Of a stretch of DNA of 31,820 nucleotides, positions 7,788-14,909 are shown one piece after another (positions within the stretch are counted from its first letter, which is position 1; each line of letters opens with the position of its first letter). This stretch comes from RUG13615 sp040307715 (GTDB lineage: Bacteria > Bacillota > Clostridia > Peptostreptococcales > Anaerovoracaceae). The stretch covers positions 1-31,820 of the forward strand of contig JAWRJC010000059.1 of the NCBI GenBank assembly GCA_040307715.1, in the 5' to 3' direction. The position numbers and the translations under genes are program-made. The notes below the pieces were generated by a model, which did no database searches, was not told the origin of the DNA, and was given only the letters and a program-made list of their open reading frames with translations.

Positions 7788-8054
7788 ATGCAGAAACCGA
7801 TCGACAACAAGCAGACCTGGATGAACAGCGCCCTGAACAAAGGCACCGTCATCGGTAATGCGCAGATTGGTCCCGCGTCTTCCAAAACCGTGATCGGCAA
7901 TGCTGTCATCGGCGGGATGGCTGCCTGCTGCGGCGGTGATGTCGATACTGTGGCCGGCGGTCTTGCTCCGGCTGATATGATCGGTAACGCATCGGTTGCC
8001 ACCGGTGTTGTCGGCAATGCTGTGATCGAGAGTCCGAATTGGAAAAAGAAATGA
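7788..8054 (+). CDS. Small Gly/Ala-rich protein with VIGNA repeats, unknown function
   Basis: I do not recognise this family. It has 88 residues starting at ATG 7788, ten bases after AAAGGG (7772-7777); in-frame upstream starts lack a good ribosome binding site. The N-terminal 18 residues are polar with Trp11. The rest carries four copies of a short motif: TVIGNAQIG, TVIGNAVIG, MIGNAS and VVGNAVI. A Cys-Cys-Gly-Gly sits between the second and third. There is no signal peptide and no membrane helix, and the end is basic (NWKKK). The spacing of the hydrophobic-Gly repeats recalls very short left-handed beta-helix (hexapeptide) segments. A peptide precursor is another possibility. It has its own promoter and terminator and precedes carB. 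Confidence 0.6.
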   Translation: MQKPIDNKQTWMNSALNKGTVIGNAQIGPASSKTVIGNAVIGGMAACCGGDVDTVAGGLAPADMIGNASVATGVVGNAVIESPNWKKK

Positions 8055-8064
8055 TGTGAATGGT

Positions 8065-8098
8065 CCGGTTTTTCTCTTCCGAGAAAGCCGGTTTTTTT
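8065..8098 (+). terminator. Terminator or attenuator between the small gene and carB
   Basis: CCGGTTTTTCTC (8065-8076) pairs with GAGAAAGCCGG (8081-8091), with one internal mismatch, around a TTCC loop, followed by seven T. No convincing promoter is visible between it and carB, so read-through may supply carB mRNA. Confidence 0.8.
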
Positions 8099-8164
8099 AA
8101 AAACGATGCTGCAGATAAGAGGCGGCAGGAAATACATACAAATGTGAAAGGATAGGAGGATCCA

Positions 8165-11100
8165 ATGGCAAAAAGAACAGATGTCAAGAAAGTGCTGATC
8201 ATCGGCTCCGGCCCGATCGTCATCGGGCAGGCGGCGGAGTTTGACTACGCGGGGACACAGGCGTGCCTGGCGCTGAAGGAAGAAGGATATGAAGTCATCC
8301 TCTGCAACAGCAACCCGGCGACCATCATGACCGATACGTCCATCGCGGACAAAGTTTACATGGAACCGCTCACCCTCGAATATATCGCCAAGATCCTCCG
8401 CTATGAGCGTCCTGACGCGATCGTTCCCGGCATCGGCGGGCAGACCGGTCTGAACCTGGCGATGCAGCTGGAGAAGAAAGGTGTCCTCGAAGAATGCCGC
8501 GTCAAACTCCTGGGCACTCCCAGCGAGAGCATCGAGCGCGCGGAGGACCGCGAACTGTTCAAAGAGATGTGCGAGTCCATCGGCGAGCCGGTCATTCCCT
8601 CGGAGATCACCTACAGCGTTGAGGAGGCAAAGGAAGCGGCCAAGCATATCGGCTACCCGGTCGTGCTGCGCCCGGCGTTCACTCTGGGCGGTACAGGCGG
8701 CGGATTTGCGTACGATGAAGAGGAACTCGTCGAGATCGCGACGAACGGTTTCAACCTGTCCCCGGTGCATCAGGTCCTCGTCGAAAAGAGCGTCAAAGGG
8801 TACAAAGAGATCGAGTTCGAAGTCATGCGCGACAGCAATGACACAGCGATCACGATCTGCGGCATGGAGAACGTCGACCCGGTCGGCGTCCACACCGGCG
8901 ACAGCATCGTCGTGGCCCCGATCCTCTCGCTGAACGACCACGACCTCAAGATGCTCAACGACAGCGCCATCAAGATCATCAGAGAACTCAAGATCGAAGG
9001 CGGCTGCAACGTGCAGTTCGCGCTGCACCCCGAGACCAGCGAATACTACCTCATCGAGGTCAACCCGCGCGTTTCCCGTTCGTCCGCTCTTGCGTCCAAG
9101 GCCAGCGGCTATCCGATCGCCCGCGTCACCGCCAAGATCGCGATGGGTATGGCGCTCGAAGAGATCGAGGTGGCCGGCGGGACCGCGGCCATGGAACCCA
9201 GCCTCGACTACATCGTCGCGAAGTTCCCGCGCTTCCCGTTCGACAAATTCGCGGATGCGTCCAATGCGCTTGGTACGCAGATGAAAGCGACCGGCGAAGT
9301 CATGGGCATCGGCAGCAATCTCGAGGAGTGCATCCTGAAGTCGGTCCGTTCGCTCGAGATCGGCGTCAACCATCTGTACATGTCGAAGTTCGACGATATG
9401 ACCACAGAGGAGATCCTCGAATACCTGAAGACATTCCGCGACGACAACTTCTTCGCGATCGCAGAGGTGCTGTACCGCGGCGTCAGCGTCGAGAAACTGC
9501 ATGAGATCACGATGATCACACCGCTCTTCCTCGAGTCCGTGAAGAAGATCATCGACATGGAGAACAACCTGAAAGCGCACGTCAATGATGTGGGCGTCCT
9601 CAAAGAAGCGAAAGTCATGGGCTTCTCCGACGCGTATATCGCGCATCTGTGGAACTGTGACGAGATCGAGATCTACGAGAAGAGAAAGAAAAACGGCATC
9701 GTGCCTGTCTTCCGCATGGTCGATACTCTGCACACCGGTAAGTACATCGCATATCTGTACTCGTCCTACAGCGGCCAGAACGACAGCCGCCTGACCGACA
9801 AAAAGAAAATCGTCGTACTCGGTGCTGGTCCGATCCGCATCGGGCAGGGCGTTGAATTCGATTACTCGACCGTCCATGCCGTCCAGACCATCAAACGCGC
9901 CGGCTATGAAGCCATCATCATCAACAACAACCCGGAGACTGTTTCGACCGACTACACCACAGCGGACAAACTGTACTTCGAGCCGCTGACGCCGGAAGAT
10001 GTCATGGCGATCCTCGATTTTGAGAAGCCGATCGGCGTCATCGCTTCCCTGGGCGGGCAGACAGCGATCAACCTCGCGCAGCCGCTTGTCGACCGCGGGA
10101 TCAAGATCATCGGCACGGACTGCGACGCCATTGAGCGCGCCGAGAACCGCGACAGTTTCGAGAAGGTCCTCGAAGGACTGCAGATCCCGCAGCCCAAGGG
10201 CAAGGCGGTCACGAAGATCGAAGACGGCGTCAGAGCAGCCGAAGAAATCGGCTACCCCGTGCTGGTACGGCCTTCGTTCGTCCTCGGCGGCCGTGCGATG
10301 CAGATCGTCGCGAATGAGGAGCAGCTGCGGCAGTACCTCAAGGAAGCGGTCGAGATCGACGAAGACAAACCGGTCCTTGTAGATAAATACATCCTAGGCA
10401 AAGAACTCGAAGTCGACGCCATCTGCGACGGTCGCGACGTCTTTGTTCCGGGCATCATGGAGCTGGTCGAACGTACCGGCGTCCACTCCGGCGACAGCAT
10501 CAGCGTCTATCCGACCTTCAGCGTGAGCGACAAGGTCAAGGGTACGATCCTGCAGTACGCGAAAAAGCTCGGACCGAGCATCGGCATCGTCGGTCTGTAC
10601 AACATCCAGTTCATTGTGGATGAGAACGACGACGTCTACATCATCGAGGTCAATCCGCGGTCGTCCCGTACAGTACCGTTCCTCTCCAAGTCTACCGGTT
10701 ATTCGCTCGCGGATATCGCGACGGAGGTCATCCTCGGCAAGACGCTGAAGGAGCAGGGCATCTTCGACCTCTATCCGGAAGAAAAAGAACGCCATTACGT
10801 CAAGGTGCCGGTATTCTCCTTCAACAAACTCAAGGGGCTCGACACTTATCTGTCCCCGGAGATGAAGTCGACCGGCGAGGCGATCGGCTACGACAAAAAA
10901 CTCAACCGCGCTCTGTACAAAGCACTGCAGGCGTCCGGCACCAAGATGAAGAACTACGGCACGGTGTTCGTGACACTGGCCGGCAAGGATAAAGTGGAAG
11001 CGCTTCCGCTGGTGCGGCGGTTCTACAACCTCGGCTTCAACATCGAGGCGACCCCGGGTACGGCGGCGTTCCTGAAAGAGCAGGGCATCCGCACACGTTC

Positions 11101-11341
11101 GCTGCAGAAGATCAGCGACGGCAGCAACGAGATCCTCGACGCGATCCGTTCCGGCCACATGGCGTACATCATCAACACGCGCAGCCTGGGCGATGACCAT
11201 CAGGAATCCGACGGCCACCAGATCCGCCTCTGCGCCAGCGAGAACAACGTCACGCTGTTCACCTCGCTCGACACCGTCGGCGTCGTGCTGGATGTCCTTG
11301 AAGAGACGACCCAGACGATCTCGACCATCGACGCACAGTAG
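8165..11341 (+). CDS. carB: Carbamoyl-phosphate synthase large subunit
   Basis: Makes carbamoyl phosphate from bicarbonate, ammonia (channelled from the glutaminase subunit CarA) and two ATP, for arginine and pyrimidine synthesis. The 1058 residues are close to the usual 1060-1075. The two homologous halves each begin with VLIIGSGPIVIGQ or VVLGAGPIRIGQG and carry an ATP-grasp fold ending in EVNPR. The oligomerisation region lies around 400-550. The last 125 or so residues form the MGS-like allosteric domain (FVTLAGKDK, ATPGTAAFL, INTRSLGDD). The start follows AGGAGG at 8155-8160. No carA, pyr or other arg gene is adjacent, which is unusual since carA normally precedes carB; it must lie elsewhere. 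No PyrR site or ArgR box was recognised. Confidence 0.97.
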   Translation: MAKRTDVKKVLIIGSGPIVIGQAAEFDYAGTQACLALKEEGYEVILCNSNPATIMTDTSIADKVYMEPLTLEYIAKILRYERPDAIVPGIGGQTGLNLAMQLEKKGVLEECRVKLLGTPSESIERAEDRELFKEMCESIGEPVIPSEITYSVEEAKEAAKHIGYPVVLRPAFTLGGTGGGFAYDEEELVEIATNGFNLSPVHQVLVEKSVKGYKEIEFEVMRDSNDTAITICGMENVDPVGVHTGDSIVVAPILSLNDHDLKMLNDSAIKIIRELKIEGGCNVQFALHPETSEYYLIEVNPRVSRSSALASKASGYPIARVTAKIAMGMALEEIEVAGGTAAMEPSLDYIVAKFPRFPFDKFADASNALGTQMKATGEVMGIGSNLEECILKSVRSLEIGVNHLYMSKFDDMTTEEILEYLKTFRDDNFFAIAEVLYRGVSVEKLHEITMITPLFLESVKKIIDMENNLKAHVNDVGVLKEAKVMGFSDAYIAHLWNCDEIEIYEKRKKNGIVPVFRMVDTLHTGKYIAYLYSSYSGQNDSRLTDKKKIVVLGAGPIRIGQGVEFDYSTVHAVQTIKRAGYEAIIINNNPETVSTDYTTADKLYFEPLTPEDVMAILDFEKPIGVIASLGGQTAINLAQPLVDRGIKIIGTDCDAIERAENRDSFEKVLEGLQIPQPKGKAVTKIEDGVRAAEEIGYPVLVRPSFVLGGRAMQIVANEEQLRQYLKEAVEIDEDKPVLVDKYILGKELEVDAICDGRDVFVPGIMELVERTGVHSGDSISVYPTFSVSDKVKGTILQYAKKLGPSIGIVGLYNIQFIVDENDDVYIIEVNPRSSRTVPFLSKSTGYSLADIATEVILGKTLKEQGIFDLYPEEKERHYVKVPVFSFNKLKGLDTYLSPEMKSTGEAIGYDKKLNRALYKALQASGTKMKNYGTVFVTLAGKDKVEALPLVRRFYNLGFNIEATPGTAAFLKEQGIRTRSLQKISDGSNEILDAIRSGHMAYIINTRSLGDDHQESDGHQIRLCASENNVTLFTSLDTVGVVLDVLEETTQTISTIDAQ

Positions 11342-11377
11342 CGCCCGGCCTGCCGGTAACAGGAAGGCAAATACGCA

Positions 11378-11412
11378 AGATCCTGCTGACGCTGTTCAGC
11401 AGGATCTTTTTT
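11378..11412 (+). terminator. carB terminator
   Basis: A perfect 12-bp stem: AGATCCTGCTGA (11378-11389) with TCAGCAGGATCT (11396-11407), then T to 11412. A TATACT at 11417-11422 just behind it may be the -10 of the macro-domain genes, but no matching -35 is seen. Confidence 0.92.
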
Positions 11413-11477
11413 GATGTATACTGAATGAAAGAGGAACTTACGGCAGGCGCACCGCACGGCTGCAGAAGGAGAACACT

Positions 11478-12053
11478 ATGATCAAGGTCATCACGGGAGA
11501 TATCACAAAGCTTAACGTAGACGCGATCGTCAACGCTGCGAACAAGACGCTGCTCGGCGGCGGAGGCGTGGACGGCGCAATCCACAGAGCAGCCGGGCCG
11601 GGCCTTCTGGAGGAGTGCTGGACGCTTCACGGCTGCGAGACCGGAGAGGCGAAGATCACCAAGGGGTACGATCTGCCCGCGAAGTATGTCGTCCACACGG
11701 TGGGGCCTGTCTGGCACGGCGGGTATGGAGATGAAGAAGAAAAACTGTCCGCCTGCTACTGGAACAGCCTGAAGCTGGCGGTGGACAACGGTGTCAGGAG
11801 CATCGCTTTTCCGGCGATCAGCACCGGTGTGTACGGATACCCGAAAGAGAAGGCGGCGAGAACGGCGGTCCGGGCGGTCCGCGGGTTTTTGAACCGCCGG
11901 GAGCGTGAACTGCGTGAAGAAGCTGCCCGGCGCGGCGCCGACCCGGACAAAGCGGCGGAAGACAACGAGATGCTGGTGGTCCTGTGCGCCTTTGCCGCAT
12001 CGGATGCAGCGATCTACGAACGGATCCTGGCGGAGGATGCCGGCGAAGAATAA
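11478..12053 (+). CDS. MacroD-type macro domain protein (ADP-ribose/OAADPr hydrolase)
   Basis: A single macro domain of 191 residues. Relatives (MacroD1, YmdB) remove ADP-ribose from acidic residues or hydrolyse O-acetyl-ADP-ribose. The key residues are present: IVNAAN with Asn22, the glycine loop LLGGGGVDGAIH with Asp32 and His36, and the phosphate loop STGVYGYP. An insertion rich in Arg and Glu near residues 140-160 (RRERELREEAARRGADPDKAAEDN) distinguishes it from YmdB. The start follows GAAGGAGAAC. The gene ends 18 bases before a second macro-domain gene, so the two are probably co-transcribed. No ADP-ribosyltransferase is visible in the window to act as a partner. Confidence 0.92.
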   Translation: MIKVITGDITKLNVDAIVNAANKTLLGGGGVDGAIHRAAGPGLLEECWTLHGCETGEAKITKGYDLPAKYVVHTVGPVWHGGYGDEEEKLSACYWNSLKLAVDNGVRSIAFPAISTGVYGYPKEKAARTAVRAVRGFLNRRERELREEAARRGADPDKAAEDNEMLVVLCAFAASDAAIYERILAEDAGEE

Positions 12054-12071
12054 ACAGAAGGGACTGATCAA

Positions 12072-13379
12072 ATGCCTTTCAGAATCATCAGGGACAACAT
12101 CGTCAATGTAGCGGCGGACGCGATCGTCAACACCGCCAACCCGCGGCCTGTGGTCGGAGCCGGGACCGATACTGCGGTCTATGAGGCAGCCGGCAGAGAA
12201 TCGCTGCTCGCGGAGAGACGGAAGATCGGGCGGATCAAACGGGGCGATGCCGCGGCAACGCCCGCTTTTGCGCTGCCTGCGAAGTACATCATCCACACCG
12301 TCAGCACAGGCTGGAAGGGCGGACACTTCGGGGAGAGAAAGATCCTCGCTTCCTGTTATCGCCGTTCGCTGGAAGTCGCGAAAGAACTGGGGTGCGAAAG
12401 CATCGCCATCCCGCTGCTCGCGGCGGGGTCTTACCGTGTCCCGAAAGACATCGCTCTGACCATCGCACTGGATGAGATCCGGCAGTTCCTGATGGAAAAC
12501 GACATGGATGTCACGCTGGTCGTGTTCGACCGCGAGGCGTATGCGCTCTCCGCGAATTTGCTGTTCGATGTGCAGTCCTTCATCGATGATGAAACGGCGG
12601 CATCGCTTCACGAAGAAGAATACCGGTACGATTTGAGGCGGCGGAATCTGGATGAAACCGTCAAAAACATTGTCAGTGATACCGACTACGCGGACTATGC
12701 ATACCCGCGGAGATTGGCGGAAGAAGAGGAAGAAAGAAGCTTCGGGGCTGCGCCGGATATGTGGAACAGGCCGGCGAAAGCGGGGCCGCCTGTGCCGCCA
12801 GCAGCGCCGTCGACGGTACCTTTCGGTGCAGGGGGACCTGTTGCGGGATACGGCGGAAAGGTGGCCAAAAAGGTCGCGATGCCGGATTTCTCAGACGAGG
12901 CATTGGAATCTGCAGTGCCGGAGGAGCCGGCAGCTGATTTTGCGAAAGTGGAAGCATCGGAACCCGCGGATCAGCTGATCTGCGCCATGGCGGAACCGGT
13001 CGAAGCGGTCACAGACGAGATGCCGGATTTCACGAAAGTCGGCATGTCCTTCCGCGATAAACTGTTCGAACTTATCGACGCGCGCGGGCTGACGGATCCG
13101 GAGGTCTACAAGCGCGCCAATATCGACCGCAAGCTGTTTTCCAAGATCCGCAGCAGCGAAGAGTACACGCCGAAGAAGAAGACCGCGCTCGCACTGGCGG
13201 TAGCGCTGAAGCTGTCTCTCGCGGAAACGGAAGACCTGATCGCCCGCGCCGGTTATGCGCTCTCGCCAAGCAGCCGGTTCGATATGATCATCAAGTTTTT
13301 CATCACGCACAGCGATTACGATATCTACAAGATCAACGCGACGCTGTTCCTGTACGATGAGCCCTTGCTCGGCTTATAG
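12072..13379 (+). CDS. Macro domain protein with conserved C-terminal HTH-like domain
   Basis: 435 residues in three parts. Residues 1-165 are a macro domain (IVNTAN with Asn23, GAGTD with Asp33, AAGSYRVP loop). The MacroD catalytic His is replaced by Tyr37 and the glycine loop is degraded, so it may bind ADP-ribose without efficient hydrolysis. Residues 170-325 are a low-complexity Glu/Ala/Pro linker. Residues 330-435 form a compact helical region (KLFELIDARGLTDPEV, then IDRKLFSKIRS, KKTALALAVALKL, FDMIIKFFI) that I recall at the C-terminus of many Clostridial macro proteins and that looks XRE/HTH-like. The start follows AAGGGA (12058-12063). It sits between the MacroD gene and a membrane-protein gene eight bases on. 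Confidence 0.85.
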   Translation: MPFRIIRDNIVNVAADAIVNTANPRPVVGAGTDTAVYEAAGRESLLAERRKIGRIKRGDAAATPAFALPAKYIIHTVSTGWKGGHFGERKILASCYRRSLEVAKELGCESIAIPLLAAGSYRVPKDIALTIALDEIRQFLMENDMDVTLVVFDREAYALSANLLFDVQSFIDDETAASLHEEEYRYDLRRRNLDETVKNIVSDTDYADYAYPRRLAEEEEERSFGAAPDMWNRPAKAGPPVPPAAPSTVPFGAGGPVAGYGGKVAKKVAMPDFSDEALESAVPEEPAADFAKVEASEPADQLICAMAEPVEAVTDEMPDFTKVGMSFRDKLFELIDARGLTDPEVYKRANIDRKLFSKIRSSEEYTPKKKTALALAVALKLSLAETEDLIARAGYALSPSSRFDMIIKFFITHSDYDIYKINATLFLYDEPLLGL

Positions 13380-13387
13380 AGGCGGTT

Positions 13388-13870
13388 ATGCATTTCGGGT
13401 TTTCTTACACAGGACTGCTCCTGCTGCTGATGCTGTTCATTCCGAACCTGTTCTGGACAAAGAACAAGCCGGCCGGATACGACCAATACGCCCCGCACGA
13501 GAACAAAGTGCTGCTTTGCCTGGAACGGGCGGGGGAAGTGCTGGTCACCGGTCTGCTGCTGGTGTTCCGTGATTTTAACGTGCAGGGATTTGAGCCCCGG
13601 CTTTTGTGGCTGGCAGGTGCGTTCGCACTGATGGTTATGTATGAACTGTACTGGATCCGGTATTTCCGCAGTGAAAAAACGATGTGTGATTTCTACAGCA
13701 GTTTTCTGGGTGTCCCCGTCGCCGGTGCTACGCTGCCGGTCCTTGCCGTCCTGCTGATGGCGGTTTACGGGAGGAATCCGCTCCTCTTTGCAGCAGGGAT
13801 CATCCTTGGTATCGGTCACATCGGCATTCATCTTCAGCATGCAAAAGAGGCATCCCGCCGGGATGGCTGA
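13388..13870 (+). CDS. Small integral membrane protein, unknown function
   Basis: 160 residues with four or five hydrophobic helices: about 7-18, 47-60, 75-92, 110-130 and 135-150. The N-terminus FLLL...FIPNLFWTKNKP, followed by ENKVLLCLERAGEVL, recalls a family common in Clostridia with no known function. No catalytic motif or signal peptide beyond the first helix is seen. It begins eight bases after the macro protein's stop, with AGAGGCGG as ribosome binding site, and ends before a terminator. It is thus the last gene of the macro transcript. Confidence 0.75.
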   Translation: MHFGFSYTGLLLLLMLFIPNLFWTKNKPAGYDQYAPHENKVLLCLERAGEVLVTGLLLVFRDFNVQGFEPRLLWLAGAFALMVMYELYWIRYFRSEKTMCDFYSSFLGVPVAGATLPVLAVLLMAVYGRNPLLFAAGIILGIGHIGIHLQHAKEASRRDG

Positions 13871-13899
13871 CAACATGATTGAGAATAGAACGCTCTCAA

Positions 13900-13924
13900 A
13901 CCCGCCCGCAGGGCGGGTCTTTTA
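13900..13924 (+). terminator. Terminator after the macro/membrane genes
   Basis: ACCCGCCC (13900-13907) pairs with GGGCGGGT (13911-13918) around GCA, then CTTTT. It separates the macro genes from the vWA gene. Confidence 0.85.
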
Positions 13925-13990
13925 ATGTCGCCTGCAAAGCGACCATCTGCCTGTCCGGATATCGTACACTCCAATCGTAAAGAAAAAGAC

Positions 13991-14044
13991 GCCGGCGGCC
14001 GGGGGCCGGCGAAGATAGTAACACGGATGCCCCGCAAGGGCATC
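13991..14044 (+). other. Structured leader upstream of the vWA gene
   Basis: A very GC-rich palindromic patch at 13991-14010 (GCCGGC ... GCCGGC) is followed by a 7-bp hairpin, GATGCCC (14026-14032) with GGGCATC (14038-14044), loop CGCAA. The second hairpin ends about nine bases before the AGAGGAGG ribosome binding site. No known riboswitch was recognised. A promoter could lie near TACACT at about 13965, but no -35 supports it. Confidence 0.35.
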
Positions 14045-14066
14045 GACCAAAGAGGAGGTACGAACC

Positions 14067-14744
14067 ATGAAAAAGAATGAAGAAAAGAAAGCGGCAGCCA
14101 ACCTGACCGAGATGGTCTTCATCCTGGACCGCAGCGGCAGCATGCATGGACTGGAAGAGGATACGATCGGCGGGTTCAACTCGATGATCGACAAGCAGAA
14201 GAAGGAAGACGGAAAAGCATTCGTTTCCACCGTCCTGTTCTGCGATGAATCGAAGGTCATCCACGACCGTGCAGATCTCGCGGAGATCAAACCCCTGACG
14301 CAGGAAGAGTACTACACCTGCGGCTGCACAGCCCTGCTGGATGCGGTCGGCGACGCGATCCATCACATCGGCAATGTGCACAAGTACGCGCGGCCGGAAG
14401 ACCGGCCGGACAAGACGGTCTTCGTCATCATCACGGACGGGCTTGAGAACGCGAGCCGCCGCTACACCTACGATAAGGTGCGGCAGCTGATCGGCAAGCA
14501 GAAAGAGAAGTACGGGTGGGAGTTCCTGTTCCTTGGTGCCAACATGGATGCGGTGGAAGTCGCGGCGCGCGTCGGAATCGCCAGAGACCGGGCGGTCGAG
14601 TACAACTGCGATGATGTCGGCGTCGAACTCAACTACAACACCGTCAGCGAAGCAGTCACCAGCATGCGCGCATGCGGCTCGATCAATCCGCAGTGGGCAG
14701 CGCCGATCAAGAGGGACAAGGCAACCCGCAAGTCGAAGAGATAA
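14067..14744 (+). CDS. von Willebrand factor A domain protein
   Basis: A stand-alone cytoplasmic vWA protein of 225 residues with a complete metal-ion-dependent adhesion site: DRSGSM near residue 22, the Thr in CGCTALLDAV near 90, and the Asp in IITDGLENAS near 123. The fold continues to about 210 and ends with a basic tail (KRDKATRKSKR). There is no signal peptide or membrane helix. Related intracellular vWA proteins (TerY-like, CoxE-like) act as Mg-dependent scaffolds for partner proteins. The start follows AGAGGAGG. It follows the two macro-domain genes but has its own leader after a terminator. The link to ADP-ribose signalling is inferred from neighbourhood only. Confidence 0.85.
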   Translation: MKKNEEKKAAANLTEMVFILDRSGSMHGLEEDTIGGFNSMIDKQKKEDGKAFVSTVLFCDESKVIHDRADLAEIKPLTQEEYYTCGCTALLDAVGDAIHHIGNVHKYARPEDRPDKTVFVIITDGLENASRRYTYDKVRQLIGKQKEKYGWEFLFLGANMDAVEVAARVGIARDRAVEYNCDDVGVELNYNTVSEAVTSMRACGSINPQWAAPIKRDKATRKSKR

Positions 14745-14802
14745 TGCCCGCCGCACTCCGCGCGCCAGCCTCTGACCGTCAGCGGCGGTAAAAATGAATA
14801 TG

Positions 14803-14902
14803 AAAACCGCGGCGCAGGTGCTCCAGCTCGAGAACTTCGTTGTGAGCGAAGCGAACACAGTAGTTCGAGAGCGAGCACCTGACAGCCGCGGTTTTGTATT
14901 TG
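14803..14902. terminator. Long imperfect hairpin between convergent genes
   Basis: AAAACCGCGGC (14803-14813) pairs with GCCGCGGTTTT (14885-14895). Next, CAGGTGCTC (14815-14823) pairs with GAGCACCTG (14873-14881). Further in, CTC-GA-GAACT pairs with AGTTC-GA-GAG, leaving tandem G-A mismatches. The apex holds a TTCG/CGAA mini-stem. The flanking A4 and T4 plus a T-rich tail suit termination in both directions for the vWA gene (+) and the CoA-transferase gene (-). It is much longer than a normal terminator. Confidence 0.65.
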
Positions 14903-14909
14903 CTTTTTT

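Noticed and set aside
8099..8164. A PyrR-binding site or ArgR box before carB
   Set aside because: No sequence resembling either consensus was seen.
7781..9877. A long minus-strand open frame of about 700 codons
   Set aside because: Antisense to the small gene and carB, with no domain or ribosome binding site; shadow of carB codon use.
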